Shown here piece after piece: positions 12,001 to 18,045 of a DNA stretch of 64,000 nucleotides. The stretch is from assembly GCA_965229715.1 (NCBI GenBank), contig CBDDJL010000002.1, forward strand, positions 1,550,001 through 1,614,000, read 5' to 3'. The translations under genes were made by a program, and so were the position numbers. How positions within the stretch are numbered: the first letter of the stretch is position 1; every line of letters starts with the position of its first letter. The notes below the pieces were generated by a model that was given only the letters and a program-made list of their open reading frames with translations, was not told the origin of the DNA and did no database searches. Origin of the DNA: JAVJST01 sp965229715. Its GTDB lineage: Bacteria; Pseudomonadota; Alphaproteobacteria; Rhodospirillales; Casp-alpha2.

Positions 12001-12326
12001 GAACAGCCGGTGACGATACCTTCAGCGGTACCTCGGGCGACGATTCGTTCTACGGCGATGCCGGCAACGACCTGTTCATCTTCGGTGCCGGTGATGGCAG
12101 CGATTACTTCCAGGGTGGTGACGGCTGGGCCGACACCGTTCAACTGGACGGCGTCGACGGCGGGCCGGGTGGCGATGCCGGCTGGACCATGCAGGTTGAC
12201 GGCGATCAAGGCTTTACGCAGACCGAGAACGGTATCGAGTTCGAGGACGGTGACGCGTCCGGTTCGATCCAGCTTTCGGACGGCAGCGAGCTTACCTTCG
12301 AAGGCGTTGACAAGATCGAATGGTAA
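1..12326 (+). CDS. Giant RTX/VCBS-repeat surface protein, 5' end missing
   Basis: The frame is open from the window edge (codons start at base 3), so at least 4107 residues are visible and the N-terminus is outside. It is very acidic (Asp/Gly/Thr-rich) and built of VCBS/cadherin-like beta domains of about 98 residues, each with TxTGTNDGPVA-type junctions and DGDxLT calcium-ligand patterns. Other modules, by base: a Gly-Ser linker (2560-2650), an RTX-like roll (2670-3010), a DUF4114-like domain (about 6370-6840), two related jelly-roll-like domains (6850-7250 and 9860-10260), a LamG/concanavalin-like domain (10910-11620), and RTX GxxGxD repeats next to the C-terminus (11990-12110). This layout is typical of type I-secreted adhesins or biofilm proteins. 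No secretion genes are in the window. The stop at 12324 overlaps the start of the kinase gene. Confidence 0.93.
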   Translation, partial: TSFDYVLSDGQGGTDTGSVSLDVAAVNDGPVAQDELLSATEDQTGLTTGQLDATDVDGDSLTYALTDAPVDADGNPVAGLTINDDGSYSFDIGDQFQDLANGATTDVTFTYTVSDGQGGTDTATGTITITGTNDGPVAQAEQIDVTEDGAAATGQLDATDIDGDTLTFSLVGDPIQGLTINDDGSYSFDPTGQFQDLAVGETQDITFTYQVDDGQGGTATATGTITITGTNDGPVANDDSLTGAVEDQPFTFSAADILGNDADVDGDTLSIVSFDQPAGGEIVDNGDGTYTFTPNADFNGDTTFSYTVEDPSGAQSSATVTIDVAAVNDGPVAQDELLSATEDQTGLTTGQLDATDVDGDSLTYALTDAPVDADGNPVAGLTINDDGSYSFDIGDQFQDLANGATTDVTFTYTVSDGQGGTDTATGTITITGTNDGPVAQAEQIDVTEDGAAATGQLDATDIDGDTLTFSLVGDPIQGLTINDDGSYSFDPTGQFQDLAVGETQDITFTYQVDDGQGGTATATGTITITGTNDGPVANDDSLTGAVEDQPFTFSAADILGNDADVDGDTLSIVSFDQPAGGEIVDNGDGTYTFTPNADFNGDTTFSYTVEDPSGAQSSATVTIDVAAVNDGPVAQDELLSATEDQTGLTTGQLDATDVDGDVLTYALTDAPVDADGNPVAGLTINDDGTYSFDIGDQFQDLANGATTDVTFTYTVSDGQGGTDTATGTITITGTNDGPVANDDSLSTLEDGPITFTSADLLANDSDIDGDTLSITNFDQPANGTLTYDAGSDTFTFTPDTNWSGDTSFTYTVSDGQGGTSTATTSIGVEGVADEPQLTVSLSEGVVTEVPGGDPGHGGNSGSGSGSAAGSGSGSGADSGSGVSTVPSSGDDSVNLDGMALNENISMQAGDDTLVIDGDIAGGNNINLASGDDSVFINGNINGPASVNGASGDDVVYFAKDSDQYLVTNFTDNNGNLNAVVVDLDTGQALTLNNVEAIAFGDGEILGDDSLVDPDWTDGSGGTVVEVTYDLDIQANLTDTDGSETLSIVVDGVPDGAALSAGADNGDGTWTLTSDDLDGLQITLTGDGAGDPLDLTVTATATEDNGDTASVSQSVSSDGTNIDPDANDDTATVDEDASVTMNVLANDTDPDGDALTVTDATLADGVDGDVVINPDGTITFTPGAGYNDLAVGESETVEITYTISDGQGGTDTATATVTVTGSNDGPVAQAESISVEEDGAKATGQLDASDVDGDDLTFSLVGDPIEGLTINDDGSYEFDPGDQFQDLAEGETQDITFTYQVDDGEGGTATATGTITVTGTNDGPVASAEQIDVTEDGAAATGQLDASDVDGDDLTFSLVGDPIEGLTINDDGSYEFDPGDQFQDLAEGETQDITFTYQVDDGEGGTATATGTITVTGTNDGPVASAEQIDVTEDGAAATGQLDASDVDGDDLTFSLVGDPIEGLTINDDGSYEFDPGDQFQDLAEGETQDITFTYQVDDGEGGTATATGTITVTGTNDGPVASAEQIDVTEDGAAATGQLDASDVDGDDLTFSLVGDPIEGLTINDDGSYEFDPGDQFQDLAEGETQDITFTYQVDDGEGGTATAEGTITVTGTNDGPVASAEQIDVTEDGAAATGQLDASDVDGDDLTFSLVGDPIEGLTINDDGSYEFDPGDQFQDLAEGETQDITFTYQVDDGEGGTATATGTITVTGTNDGPVASAEQIDVTEDGAAATGQLDASDVDGDDLTFSLVGDPIEGLTINDDGSYEFDPGDQFQDLAEGETQDITFTYEVDDGEGGTATATGTITVTGTNDGPVASAEQIDVTEDGAAATGQLDASDVDGDDLTFSLVGDPIEGLTINDDGSYEFDPGDQFQDLAEGETQDITFTYEVDDGEGGTATATGTITVTGTNDGPVASAEQIDVTEDGAAATGQLDASDVDGDDLTFSLVGDPIEGLTINDDGSYEFDPGDQFQDLAEGETQDITFTYQVDDGEGGTATAEGTITVTGTNDGPVAQGESLSGSEDSPITFTGADLLANDTDIDGDTLSITDFSQPANGTLTYDTDTDTFTFTPDEDWSGDTSFSYTVSDGEGGTTTATTSIDVSGVADEPTLSVSLGEPTGGGGDAGSVTITNSGNASAGYDSSYGYFIIGENGEPTTGQLIWSDVKESVGESVTIEGVDEGEIGFFLIPNGADLNDNLTDGMDVTFRQDDDGNWIVVGPDGEDLEGQGADALFSDPALNANGFDYTEDNALPGDQNWEDLAGGGDNDFNDANFDIVYNDDTPDAGDTLVSENFNDGVDGWSGDFNEVDDTLGLIGDDTASKTFDFGPEHAGETVTVSFDTETVGSWDESGAFQDYFNVSINGEEVLATSDGGANSYSFEVTLDENGQFQIEMESDTTAGSEGVKIDDFSIVAGDDWSGGNEGGDLVYPLNIVTAQTDADGSEDLTVTVDGSTLPDGAVLSAGTYDEQTDTWTLDPEAGELDDLTITVPEGSSDFNVVVTSTATEDGTSSSVTSTTSVEVNSGPDANDDTATVDEDASVTMNVLANDTDVDGDTLTVTDATLADGVDGSVTINDDGTITFTPGAGYNDLAVGESETVEVTYTISDGQGGTDTATATVTVTGSNDGPVAQAESFDVTEDGAVATGQLDASDVDGDSLTFSLVGDDVPGLTINDDGSYSFDPSDDAYQGLANGETQEVTFTYQVDDGQGGTATAEGTITVTGTNDGPVASAEQIDVTEDGAAATGQLDASDVDGDSLTFSLVGDDVPGLTINDDGSYEFDPGDQFQNLAEGETQDITFTYEVDDGEGGTATATGTITVTGTNDGPVASDVSFDAEEDGGSVSGQLQASDVDGDSLTFAQVGTALTATGAVVTGLVINSDGSYSFDPGDQFQELGVGDTETVTFSYEVDDGEGGTATAEGTITVTGTNDGPVASAEQIDVTEDGAAATGQLDASDVDGDDLTFSLVGDPIEGLTINDDGSYEFDPGDQFQDLAEGETQDITFTYQVDDGEGGTATATGTITVTGTNDGPVAQGESLSGSEDSPITFTGADLLANDTDIDGDTLSITDFSQPANGTLTYDTDTDTFTFTPDEDWSGDTSFSYTVSDGEGGTTTATTSINVDGVADDPQLTVSLGEPTPSGGDPEPTDVTTTTGFEGGSPGHSVGEEIDGVDVSGLNYSGYFPGAAYSPNGTVEITADDDGTFDFDGISITSYGDDHHDMDVSFTAYDADGNVVGTFNTSTSSDDSEFTPLDFSGMDGFQDVARVVIEDTGGGDYYLIVDDVITTQEELPDTSGPGDTLVSEDFSDGVDGWGSQVHESGGDMVIGQDECAVKTFDFGSEHAGETVVISFDAEAYGDWEESGSYTDYLQFGANGTQLLNTSEGDASTYSFEVTLDENGQVAVDITVDATASDEGMLIDNFQIVAGDDWTEPETEPSELTYPLNIDADLTDEDGSETLSITVNGASLPDGATLSAGEFDADSNTWSLSSDDLGGLTVTVPADAGEFSVEVTATATEDNGDTASVSATATVDINDAPVANDDALSGDEDRSITFTADDLLGNDTDADGDALVITGFDQPEHGTITDNGDGTYTFEPDANWSGETSFTYSVSDGEGGTSSATASVTVEAEADAPQLSVDLGEPDQSGGAPTPVGYWKLDEESGTSFEDQVGNNDGAAHGKVTGSGSGSGSGSGVTEKNNLDLDDSGVFGTAAEFKDNDDQFIEVDHSPELKPDSGSLTLWFNTDEDDDGTLASSDSSGYDDGGHFNLSINGNGQLKLRMQDDDSSHTITGGNVASGQWSQVTVTWGEGGMNIYQDGQLVASDPNYTGGLQGNENPWTFGASQTHSGNENSNGVRDFFDGHLDDIAIFGEQMDADQVQSLYENGVQDFMDSGDGGGTLEYPLDITANLTDTDGSETLAVMIEDVPDGASFTDADGNTVGTDNGDGTWSLDPATDDLSGLTMSVPQDSADFVLGVSATSTDEDGSTNTVSQLVEVDVDGDGEITTDDPGGIDMTGTAGDDTFSGTSGDDSFYGDAGNDLFIFGAGDGSDYFQGGDGWADTVQLDGVDGGPGGDAGWTMQVDGDQGFTQTENGIEFEDGDASGSIQLSDGSELTFEGVDKIEW
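66..1871 (+). repeat. Two 903-bp tandem direct repeats in the adhesin gene
   Basis: The sequence starting gacgttgcggcggtgaacg at 66 recurs at 969 and again at 1872, a period of exactly 903 bp (301 codons). The first two units look nearly identical at DNA level; a synonymous gacgag/gatgag difference is visible near the start. A third, partial unit runs from 1872 to about 2220 and then diverges. Each unit encodes three VCBS/cadherin-like domains. Such near-identity implies recent duplication or gene conversion. Confidence 0.92.
3678..6029 (+). repeat. Eight tandem 294-bp repeats encoding 98-aa VCBS-like domains
   Basis: The unit junction gtggccagtgccgaacag (first unit gttgcgcaggcggag) falls at 3678, 3972, 4266, 4560, 4854, 5148, 5442, 5736 and 6030, so eight units of exactly 294 bp. 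Units 2-8 are near-identical in DNA; differences are scattered, such as gcgaccggc versus gctgagggc and caggtcgac versus gaggtggac. Units of the same family recur at 7869, 8166, 8460 and 8775 with spacings of 297, 294, 315 and 294 bp. A further copied block, 6030 to about 6300, reappears at 9069. Confidence 0.95.
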
Positions 12327-13225
12327 CATTGACCGGCGGGCGTGTGATCGTTCGCCGGCAATTCCCGACCAGCCCAGAGGCGCTCTTGGCCGAAGATACC
12401 ATCGGACCGTTCCGGACGATCTCGACGATTGTCAAAACACGTTGGTGCCGTCTGGTTTCCGCAAGTGCACCCAATGGCGCAAAGGTCGCCATCAAGGTAT
12501 TCGAGCTCGGCGGGTCGCTGCGCCCAGATGTCGGCACGGAAAAGGAAACCCAGTGGCGGCGGCGCTTTGAAAATGAAGCGTTCCTGCTTGGCGGAATCGA
12601 TCACCCAAATGTTGTCTCCCTGATTGGTCAGGGCCATCTCCCGGATGGCAGGCCATACCTCGTCATGCCGTTTTTGGAAGCCAATTTGATCGGTGAGATC
12701 GGTGGCGATATCGGCTCAAAAGGGGGTGTCGCGCGGCTTGCGCCGGTTCGACGCCCGAGACCTCTTGAAATCCGGCGGGCCGTCGCATTGTTGCGACAGA
12801 TCTTGCGAGGCGTGGCCGCTCTCCATGCTTTCAAGATCGTACATCGCGACATCAAGCCCGGGAATATCCTGCTTACGCGTCAGCGAAACGGTCGAGTACG
12901 GATTGGCGATCTTGGCATGGCGATGGTCGATGGCCGTACGTTCGATACCGATGGTGAACGTATCGGCACGCGCGGATATGTTGCGCCGGAGATGCTGGAA
13001 AGCCCCGGATCAGTCGATGCCCGCGCGGACATCTTTGCGGTGGGTCGGGTAGGCTTTCGTATGCTGGCCGGCCGGTTGCCGATCGATGAAGAGCGCGACC
13101 CCTCGACGGTTCTCGATGTGCCGGCTGGTATCGGTGCCATCATCGCCGATGCGCTGGAACCTGATCCGACGAACAGGCCCTCTAATGGGGCAGATATGCT
13201 AAGGCGTATCGAGGCGTGCCTTTAA
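12320..13225 (+). CDS. Ser/Thr protein kinase-like protein
   Basis: This 301-residue protein has a Hanks-type kinase fold. The ATP-anchoring lysine is in VAIKVF (K59), the catalytic loop is HRDIKPGN (D177), the metal-binding motif is GDLG (D197, DLG in place of DFG), and APE is at 222-224. The glycine-rich loop before the lysine is not canonical (IGPFRTISTIVKT), and there is no transmembrane or sensor domain. The ATG at 12320 overlaps the adhesin stop codon by 7 bp, so translation is probably coupled and the pair forms an operon. The substrate is unknown. The adhesin or its secretion system are candidates only because of position. Confidence 0.85.
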   Translation: MVTLTGGRVIVRRQFPTSPEALLAEDTIGPFRTISTIVKTRWCRLVSASAPNGAKVAIKVFELGGSLRPDVGTEKETQWRRRFENEAFLLGGIDHPNVVSLIGQGHLPDGRPYLVMPFLEANLIGEIGGDIGSKGGVARLAPVRRPRPLEIRRAVALLRQILRGVAALHAFKIVHRDIKPGNILLTRQRNGRVRIGDLGMAMVDGRTFDTDGERIGTRGYVAPEMLESPGSVDARADIFAVGRVGFRMLAGRLPIDEERDPSTVLDVPAGIGAIIADALEPDPTNRPSNGADMLRRIEACL

Positions 13226-13306
13226 GCGACAATCGGGACTTCACATCCGGGCAGCGATAGACCGGAGCAGACCATGCCTTGGAAAAGCACTCCGTGCTTC
13301 CATCAT

Positions 13307-13324
13307 AACGTGATCCGATCTAGG
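13307..13324. repeat. 18-bp repeated element, copy 1
   Basis: The sequence aacgtgatccgatctagg occurs here, 9-26 bp before the DUF952 start, and exactly again at 18963-18980. No function is known. Confidence 0.7.
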
Positions 13325-13332
13325 TTCGCGAC

Positions 13333-13707
13333 ATGTCCAGCAAATCTGCAGACGAGCTCATCTATCACGTTTGCCGCGCGGAGGAATGGGACGCCGCAAA
13401 GCGTGACGGGACCTATCGCGGGTCGTCTCAGGACCATGAAGATGGCTTCATTCATTTTTCGGCGCTCGCCCAACTACGCGGCAGTGTTGCGAAGCATCGC
13501 GTCGGACAGGATGGCCTCGTGCTCCTTGGCGTCGATCCAAGTCTGTTGGCGTCGGGCGTCCTGAAGTGGGAGCCGTCTCGTGGCGGCGCACTTTTTCCGC
13601 ATCTCTATGACGATCTCCCGGTGTCTGCTGCCGTGCGCGTTGACGATTTACCGTTGGGATCCGATGGTGCACACGCGTTTCCGGCAGATTTACCCGAGGA
13701 CGCTTAA
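13333..13707 (+). CDS. DUF952 family protein
   Basis: This 124-residue protein has the DUF952 signature: an N-terminal IYHVCRAEEWDAA segment, then DGFIHFS and a C-terminal LFPHLY region. The family folds like small ADP-ribosyltransferase-related proteins but has no established reaction. The stop is 5 bp before pyrD, so the two genes are probably cotranscribed. That pairing is common in alphaproteobacteria as far as I recall. An 18-bp element repeated elsewhere in the window lies at 13307-13324, immediately upstream of the start. Confidence 0.85.
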   Translation: MSSKSADELIYHVCRAEEWDAAKRDGTYRGSSQDHEDGFIHFSALAQLRGSVAKHRVGQDGLVLLGVDPSLLASGVLKWEPSRGGALFPHLYDDLPVSAAVRVDDLPLGSDGAHAFPADLPEDA

Positions 13708-13712
13708 CCGAT

Positions 13713-14759
13713 ATGGACCTTTTTGCCGTTGCCGGACCGCTGTTCCGCTGCCTTGACCCGGAGCTTGCCCATCGTTTGACCATTGGCGCACTGAAGATGG
13801 GGCTGGCGGGCGCTCCAGTGAAGAAAAACCGCCCCAAGCTTTCAAGTCATTGTTTTGGAATATCATTTCCGAATCCGCTTGGGCTCGCCGCCGGATTCGA
13901 CAAGGATGCCGAAGTGTCCGACGCCATGCTCCGCTTGGGTTTCGGGTTTGTCGAGGTCGGATCCGTCACCCCGATCGCGCAGCCGGGCAACCCGAAGCCC
14001 CGGTTGTTCCGGCTGAGCGAAGATCGCGCGGTTATCAATCGTATGGGCTTCAACAATGCGGGCGCAGACGCGGCGCGCCGCCGGCTTGAGGCGCGGCGCG
14101 GCGGCGGCCTCGTCGGCGTTAATCTTGGCAAGAACAAGACAAGCGAAGATGCTGTCGGGGACTATGTGAACGGAGTCAAGACGCTGGGCCCTGTCGCCGA
14201 CTACCTCGTAATCAACGTCTCGTCGCCCAATACTCCGGGACTCAGAGCGTTGCAGGACCGGGCCACCCTTGAGGAACTTCTGCGCGCTGTTCTTGCGGCG
14301 CGAGACGAAATCGGCGGTCCGCCACTGCTGTTGAAAATTGCGCCTGATCTGACTCAGGCCGATAGGGAAGATATCGCCTCCGTGGTTCTCGACACGGGCG
14401 TCGACGGATTGATCTGTACCAATACGACGATTGCGCGCCCGGATGATCTCCGTTCTGCCGATGCGGGCGAGACCGGCGGATTAAGCGGCCGACCGGTCTT
14501 TGGCCCGGCGACGGAAGTGCTCGCTGCCATGTATCGGCTGACAGGCGGCAACATACCGCTGATTGGCGCTGGTGGTGTCTCGGATGTCGAGACGGCGTAT
14601 GCCAAAATTCTGGCCGGCGCGTCTCTTTTGCAGGTCTACAGCGCGCTCGTCTATGAGGGGCCCGCTCTTGTCGTCCGTATCCTGGACGGACTTGAGACAT
14701 GTCTTGAGCGGGACGGGTTTGAGACGTTGATGGATGCTGTCGGCGCCGATCACCGTTGA
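13713..14759 (+). CDS. pyrD: Dihydroorotate dehydrogenase (quinone), class 2
   Basis: PyrD oxidises dihydroorotate to orotate, the fourth step of pyrimidine synthesis, and passes electrons to membrane quinone through FMN. The 348-residue length and an N-terminal helical segment (DLFAVAGPLFRCLDPE) indicate the class 2, membrane-associated type. Visible family motifs are NPLGLAAGFDK, EVGSVTP, NRMGFNN, VINVSSPNTPGLR and IGAGGVSD. The 3' end overlaps the convergent abrB-like gene by 10 bp. Confidence 0.97.
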   Translation: MDLFAVAGPLFRCLDPELAHRLTIGALKMGLAGAPVKKNRPKLSSHCFGISFPNPLGLAAGFDKDAEVSDAMLRLGFGFVEVGSVTPIAQPGNPKPRLFRLSEDRAVINRMGFNNAGADAARRRLEARRGGGLVGVNLGKNKTSEDAVGDYVNGVKTLGPVADYLVINVSSPNTPGLRALQDRATLEELLRAVLAARDEIGGPPLLLKIAPDLTQADREDIASVVLDTGVDGLICTNTTIARPDDLRSADAGETGGLSGRPVFGPATEVLAAMYRLTGGNIPLIGAGGVSDVETAYAKILAGASLLQVYSALVYEGPALVVRILDGLETCLERDGFETLMDAVGADHR

Positions 14760-15826
14760 GGCGTGAGCCATTCGAAGACCCGGTAGACGATTCGTGCCGT
14801 CAGCAGGATAAACGTAAACCGGAACAGATGGTGCGCGGAGACAAATGCCGGATCGAGCCCGAGCGAGAGGCTCATCAGCACCATTTCCGGCAGGCCGCCC
14901 GGCGCGTACGCCAACCACAACGTGGTCGCCGACTGCCCTGTCAGCGGTGCGATCACAAGCGCTACACCGGCGCTGCCGATGACGAGGGCGAATCCATAAA
15001 TTGCACTGACGGCCATGATCCTGCCCACTGTGCGAAGATCGACGCCGACGAAACGGCAACCAATAGCGGCGCCGATAACCACTTGCGCCGCGTTAACGAG
15101 ACCGCCGGGCGGGTGACTTTGTGTCAATCCAGCAAGATGAATGGCGGCGCTAACCGCCATTGGCCCGATAAAGACGTAAGCCGGAAGGCGAAAAACCCGA
15201 CCGGCTGCCAGTCCGACGATGCCCGCCCCTGCCAACCAGAGCACGCCGGTTCCAGTAAGGCCGGACCACGAGGGTGATAACGTCTCCACTCCATGATCGG
15301 GAACGCCGCCAGTCACCGTGAACCAGAGCGGAATGATAAGCACGGTCATCATGATGCGAATGGCGTGGACTAGTGCCAATGCGCGTTCGTCGCCGCCACG
15401 CTCGACGCCGGCGAGCAGCATGTCCGTAAGACCGCCGGGTACGGCGGAGAAGAAGGCCGTTGCCCGGTTCCAGTGGGCGAGAACCCTCAATACGAGACCA
15501 CCCAGTAACGCGATGGCGATTGTGTAGGTTGCAAGCCAACCCAGGCTCGGCATCCAACCGGCCATGTCGGCAAGAACGCCGGGCTTGAAGGCGCTGCCGA
15601 TGGCGACCCCAAGCACGGCCAGCATCAGTGCGCGAAGCGCATCCGACCGTTCGAGCCGGACGCCGGCAAGAGCGGCGGCGACCGTCCCCGTCATGGCGCC
15701 CAGCATCCAGGCAAGCGGTACATCGAGTAGGTTCAGCAATGCACCGCAAAGCGTGGCGTATCCAAGGGTCAACACGAGACGGATAAGGCGTTTTCCGGCC
15801 GGTTTCGCGGCCGTGGTGTCGCTCAC
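14750..15826 (-). CDS. AbrB family membrane protein
   Basis: This 358-residue, strongly hydrophobic protein has about ten predicted membrane segments and two related halves, each containing a PxAWMLGA- or P-rich motif. That matches the AbrB duplication family (often annotated as putative ammonia monooxygenase or regulator). Its transport substrate is not established. I place the start at the GTG at 15826 because it gives a 4-bp GTGA overlap with the stop of nadK upstream; the longer open frame would run through nadK. It is therefore the last gene of a minus-strand moaA-nadK-abrB transcript. Confidence 0.85.
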   Translation of the reverse strand: MSDTTAAKPAGKRLIRLVLTLGYATLCGALLNLLDVPLAWMLGAMTGTVAAALAGVRLERSDALRALMLAVLGVAIGSAFKPGVLADMAGWMPSLGWLATYTIAIALLGGLVLRVLAHWNRATAFFSAVPGGLTDMLLAGVERGGDERALALVHAIRIMMTVLIIPLWFTVTGGVPDHGVETLSPSWSGLTGTGVLWLAGAGIVGLAAGRVFRLPAYVFIGPMAVSAAIHLAGLTQSHPPGGLVNAAQVVIGAAIGCRFVGVDLRTVGRIMAVSAIYGFALVIGSAGVALVIAPLTGQSATTLWLAYAPGGLPEMVLMSLSLGLDPAFVSAHHLFRFTFILLTARIVYRVFEWLTPQR

Positions 15827-16590
15827 GGCAGAAACTGCTCCTTGACGATCCGTTCCTCGAGATCGTGCTCCGGGTCGTAGAGCAAATTGGTTGTCAGGCT
15901 GTCGTGACAGCTGATCCAAACCTCGCGCACATGGCGGACCTCGGTGTAATCGGCGGTCGCGCTGACACGACGCTCATCGGCGTCGAGCACCTCGACCCGG
16001 ACCTGTGCACCAGCGGGCAGTAATGCGCCCCGCCAGCGACGCGGCCGATAGGCGCTGATGGGTGTTAGCGCGAGCAGATCCGCACCGATCGGAATGATTG
16101 GACCATGTGCCGACGCATTGTAGGCGGTCGACCCGGCTGGCGTTGCCACGATGACGCCGTCGCATATCAACTCGTCCATACGCGCGACGCCGTCGACATG
16201 GAGCTTGAGTTTTGCCGCGAGACGAAGTTCGCGCAGCAATGAAACCTCGTTGATCGCCAATGCATCAACGGTCTCGCCCTTGAGATTCGTCGCGGACATC
16301 TTCAGCGGACGGAGGACAGCCGGTTCCGCGCGCTCCAGTCTCGCAACGAGATCGTCTTCACGGTATTCGTTCATCAGAAAGCCGACAGAGCCGCGATTCA
16401 TGCCATAAACGGGCGTGCCGCGCTCCATCTGCTCGTGAAGCGCCCTCAGCATGAATCCATCGCCACCCAAGGCAACGACAACGTCCGCTTTGCCGGGATC
16501 GACGTGGTCGTAAAGGTTTTTAAGAGCTTTGAGCGCTGCCTTTGCTTCGGCATGGCGCGATGCGACGAATCCGATTGTCTTGAATTCCAT
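15823..16590 (-). CDS. nadK: NAD kinase
   Basis: The enzyme phosphorylates NAD to NADP using ATP (or polyphosphate in some bacteria). The 255-residue protein carries the defining GGDGFML motif near residue 42, NE in AINEVSLL, and the TPAGSTAY loop that binds the nucleotide. The length is typical of the short alphaproteobacterial form. It overlaps the AbrB-family gene by 4 bp and follows moaA by 32 bp in the same direction. Confidence 0.96.
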   Translation of the reverse strand: MEFKTIGFVASRHAEAKAALKALKNLYDHVDPGKADVVVALGGDGFMLRALHEQMERGTPVYGMNRGSVGFLMNEYREDDLVARLERAEPAVLRPLKMSATNLKGETVDALAINEVSLLRELRLAAKLKLHVDGVARMDELICDGVIVATPAGSTAYNASAHGPIIPIGADLLALTPISAYRPRRWRGALLPAGAQVRVEVLDADERRVSATADYTEVRHVREVWISCHDSLTTNLLYDPEHDLEERIVKEQFLP

Positions 16591-16622
16591 GAATCGGATA
16601 CTTCCTGTCAGTCAGGCAGCCG

Positions 16623-17621
16623 TTATCCGCCGGTGACACTCATGTGACGACCGACCGCGGGGCCGCCGTGCTCGCGATCAATCACGAAATCATGACCCTT
16701 CGGCTTGCGGCCGATAGCCTCGTCGATTGCTGCAGACAGCAAATCGTCGCCCTCACTGGCGCGCAGCGGTGCGCGTAGATCCGCAGCATCGTCCTGACCA
16801 AGGCACATATAGAGCGTTCCGGTACAGGTCAGACGTACCCGATTGCAGCCTTCGCAGAAATTATGGGTCAGCGGTGTGATAAAACCCAGCTTGCGGCCGG
16901 TCTCCGCAATCTCCGTATAGCGCGCCGGCCCGCCTGTCCGGAGCGGAATATCCTTCAGCGTCCAGCGCTCCTCAAGGTCGCGCCGAACCTCGCTTAACGG
17001 GACATACTGGTCATTGCGGTGGGTGTCGATCTCGCCCATGGGCATGGTTTCGATTAATGTCAGATCGTACCCGCTATCACCGCACCACCGTATCATGTCG
17101 TCGTATTCATGGTCGTTGACGCCCTTAAGCGCAACGGCGTTGATCTTGACCGCCAATCCGGCGTTCTTGGCTGCTTCGAGGCCTTTCAGGACCTGCCCGA
17201 GATTGCCGCGCCGGGTAATCTCGTGGAATCGTCCGGCATCGAGGGTGTCGACCGACACATTGATACGCCGGACGCCGCAATCGAAGAGTTCGTCGGCAAA
17301 ACGGTGCAACTGGCTCCCGTTTGTGGTCAGGGTCAACTCGTCGAGATCGCCCGCATCGATATGCCGGCCAAGATTGCGGATCAACGTCATGATTCCGCGC
17401 CGCACCAGCGGTTCGCCGCCTGTCAGCCGCAGCTTGCGGACGCCCTTGCGAACAAATGCGGAGCACAAGCGGTCGAGTTCCTCGAGGGTCAGGACATCGG
17501 ATTTCGGCAGAAACGTCATGTCTTCGGCCATGCAATACACGCAACGGAAATCGCAGCGGTCTGTCACCGATACCCGGAGGTATGTGACATGGCGGCCGAA
17601 CGGGTCGATCATCGTGTTCAT
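16623..17621 (-). CDS. moaA: GTP 3',8-cyclase (molybdenum cofactor)
   Basis: MoaA is the radical-SAM enzyme that starts molybdopterin synthesis from GTP, together with MoaC. The N-terminal cluster motif CDFRCVYC and the C-terminal cluster region CEGCNRVRLTC are both present, and the protein ends in the conserved Gly-Gly tail needed for activity. I chose the ATG at 17621 (332 aa, with a GGAA ribosome site about 7 bp upstream) over an upstream in-frame ATG at 17675, because the MoaA family starts near IDPFGRHVTYLRVSVTDRC. No moaC, moaD or moaE is adjacent. Other cofactor genes (tupBC, fdhD, mobA) follow within 5 kb. Confidence 0.96.
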   Translation of the reverse strand: MNTMIDPFGRHVTYLRVSVTDRCDFRCVYCMAEDMTFLPKSDVLTLEELDRLCSAFVRKGVRKLRLTGGEPLVRRGIMTLIRNLGRHIDAGDLDELTLTTNGSQLHRFADELFDCGVRRINVSVDTLDAGRFHEITRRGNLGQVLKGLEAAKNAGLAVKINAVALKGVNDHEYDDMIRWCGDSGYDLTLIETMPMGEIDTHRNDQYVPLSEVRRDLEERWTLKDIPLRTGGPARYTEIAETGRKLGFITPLTHNFCEGCNRVRLTCTGTLYMCLGQDDAADLRAPLRASEGDDLLSAAIDEAIGRKPKGHDFVIDREHGGPAVGRHMSVTGG

Positions 17622-17840
17622 CGCAGTTCCGAAAGTCACTCTGAAATCAGCCCAAAATGGGTATTTCCGCCACAATGCGGCTTGTATACCAACATAGTCA
17701 CGCCATCCTTGCTTGTCGCCCCCTTGCGATCAACTAATTTCCGGGATGCGCCGAACTTGGCGTTTAGAGCACGATAAGCGGGTGGCCATCGAAGGCGGCT
17801 CTTGCCAGAATGCGGCGGGTCAGACGAAGGGAAATGTGCC

Positions 17841-18041
17841 TTGAACAATGGAATACCACCGGTTCGGTGTCCCAAATGCGGTCAACGGCAAAACCGTTTT
17901 GCGTCAGCGTTCGACCCGTCTGCCGAGGACTTTGGTCCGGTGGACTGCATGGTTTGCGGAAGATCCTTCGATCGCAATGAATATCTCATGCTTCTTGCTG
18001 AAGCGCGTGCCCAAACTCCGCCCCGGATCGTATCGGATTAG
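17841..18041 (+). CDS. Small zinc-ribbon protein
   Basis: This is a 66-residue protein from a TTG start with a gaaggg ribosome site 8-10 bp upstream; an in-frame TTG at 17802 is the alternative. It carries two Cys pairs, CPKC and CMVC, about 24 residues apart, which should bind one zinc as a ribbon. The gene ends 4 bp before the DMT transporter start, so the two are probably cotranscribed. I do not recognise a specific function. Such proteins often act in nucleic-acid or protein binding. Confidence 0.6.
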   Translation: MNNGIPPVRCPKCGQRQNRFASAFDPSAEDFGPVDCMVCGRSFDRNEYLMLLAEARAQTPPRIVSD

Positions 18042-18045
18042 AATC

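Noticed and set aside
17848..18045. 66-codon extension of the DMT transporter
   Set aside because: It overlaps the zinc-ribbon gene out of frame and has no family match.
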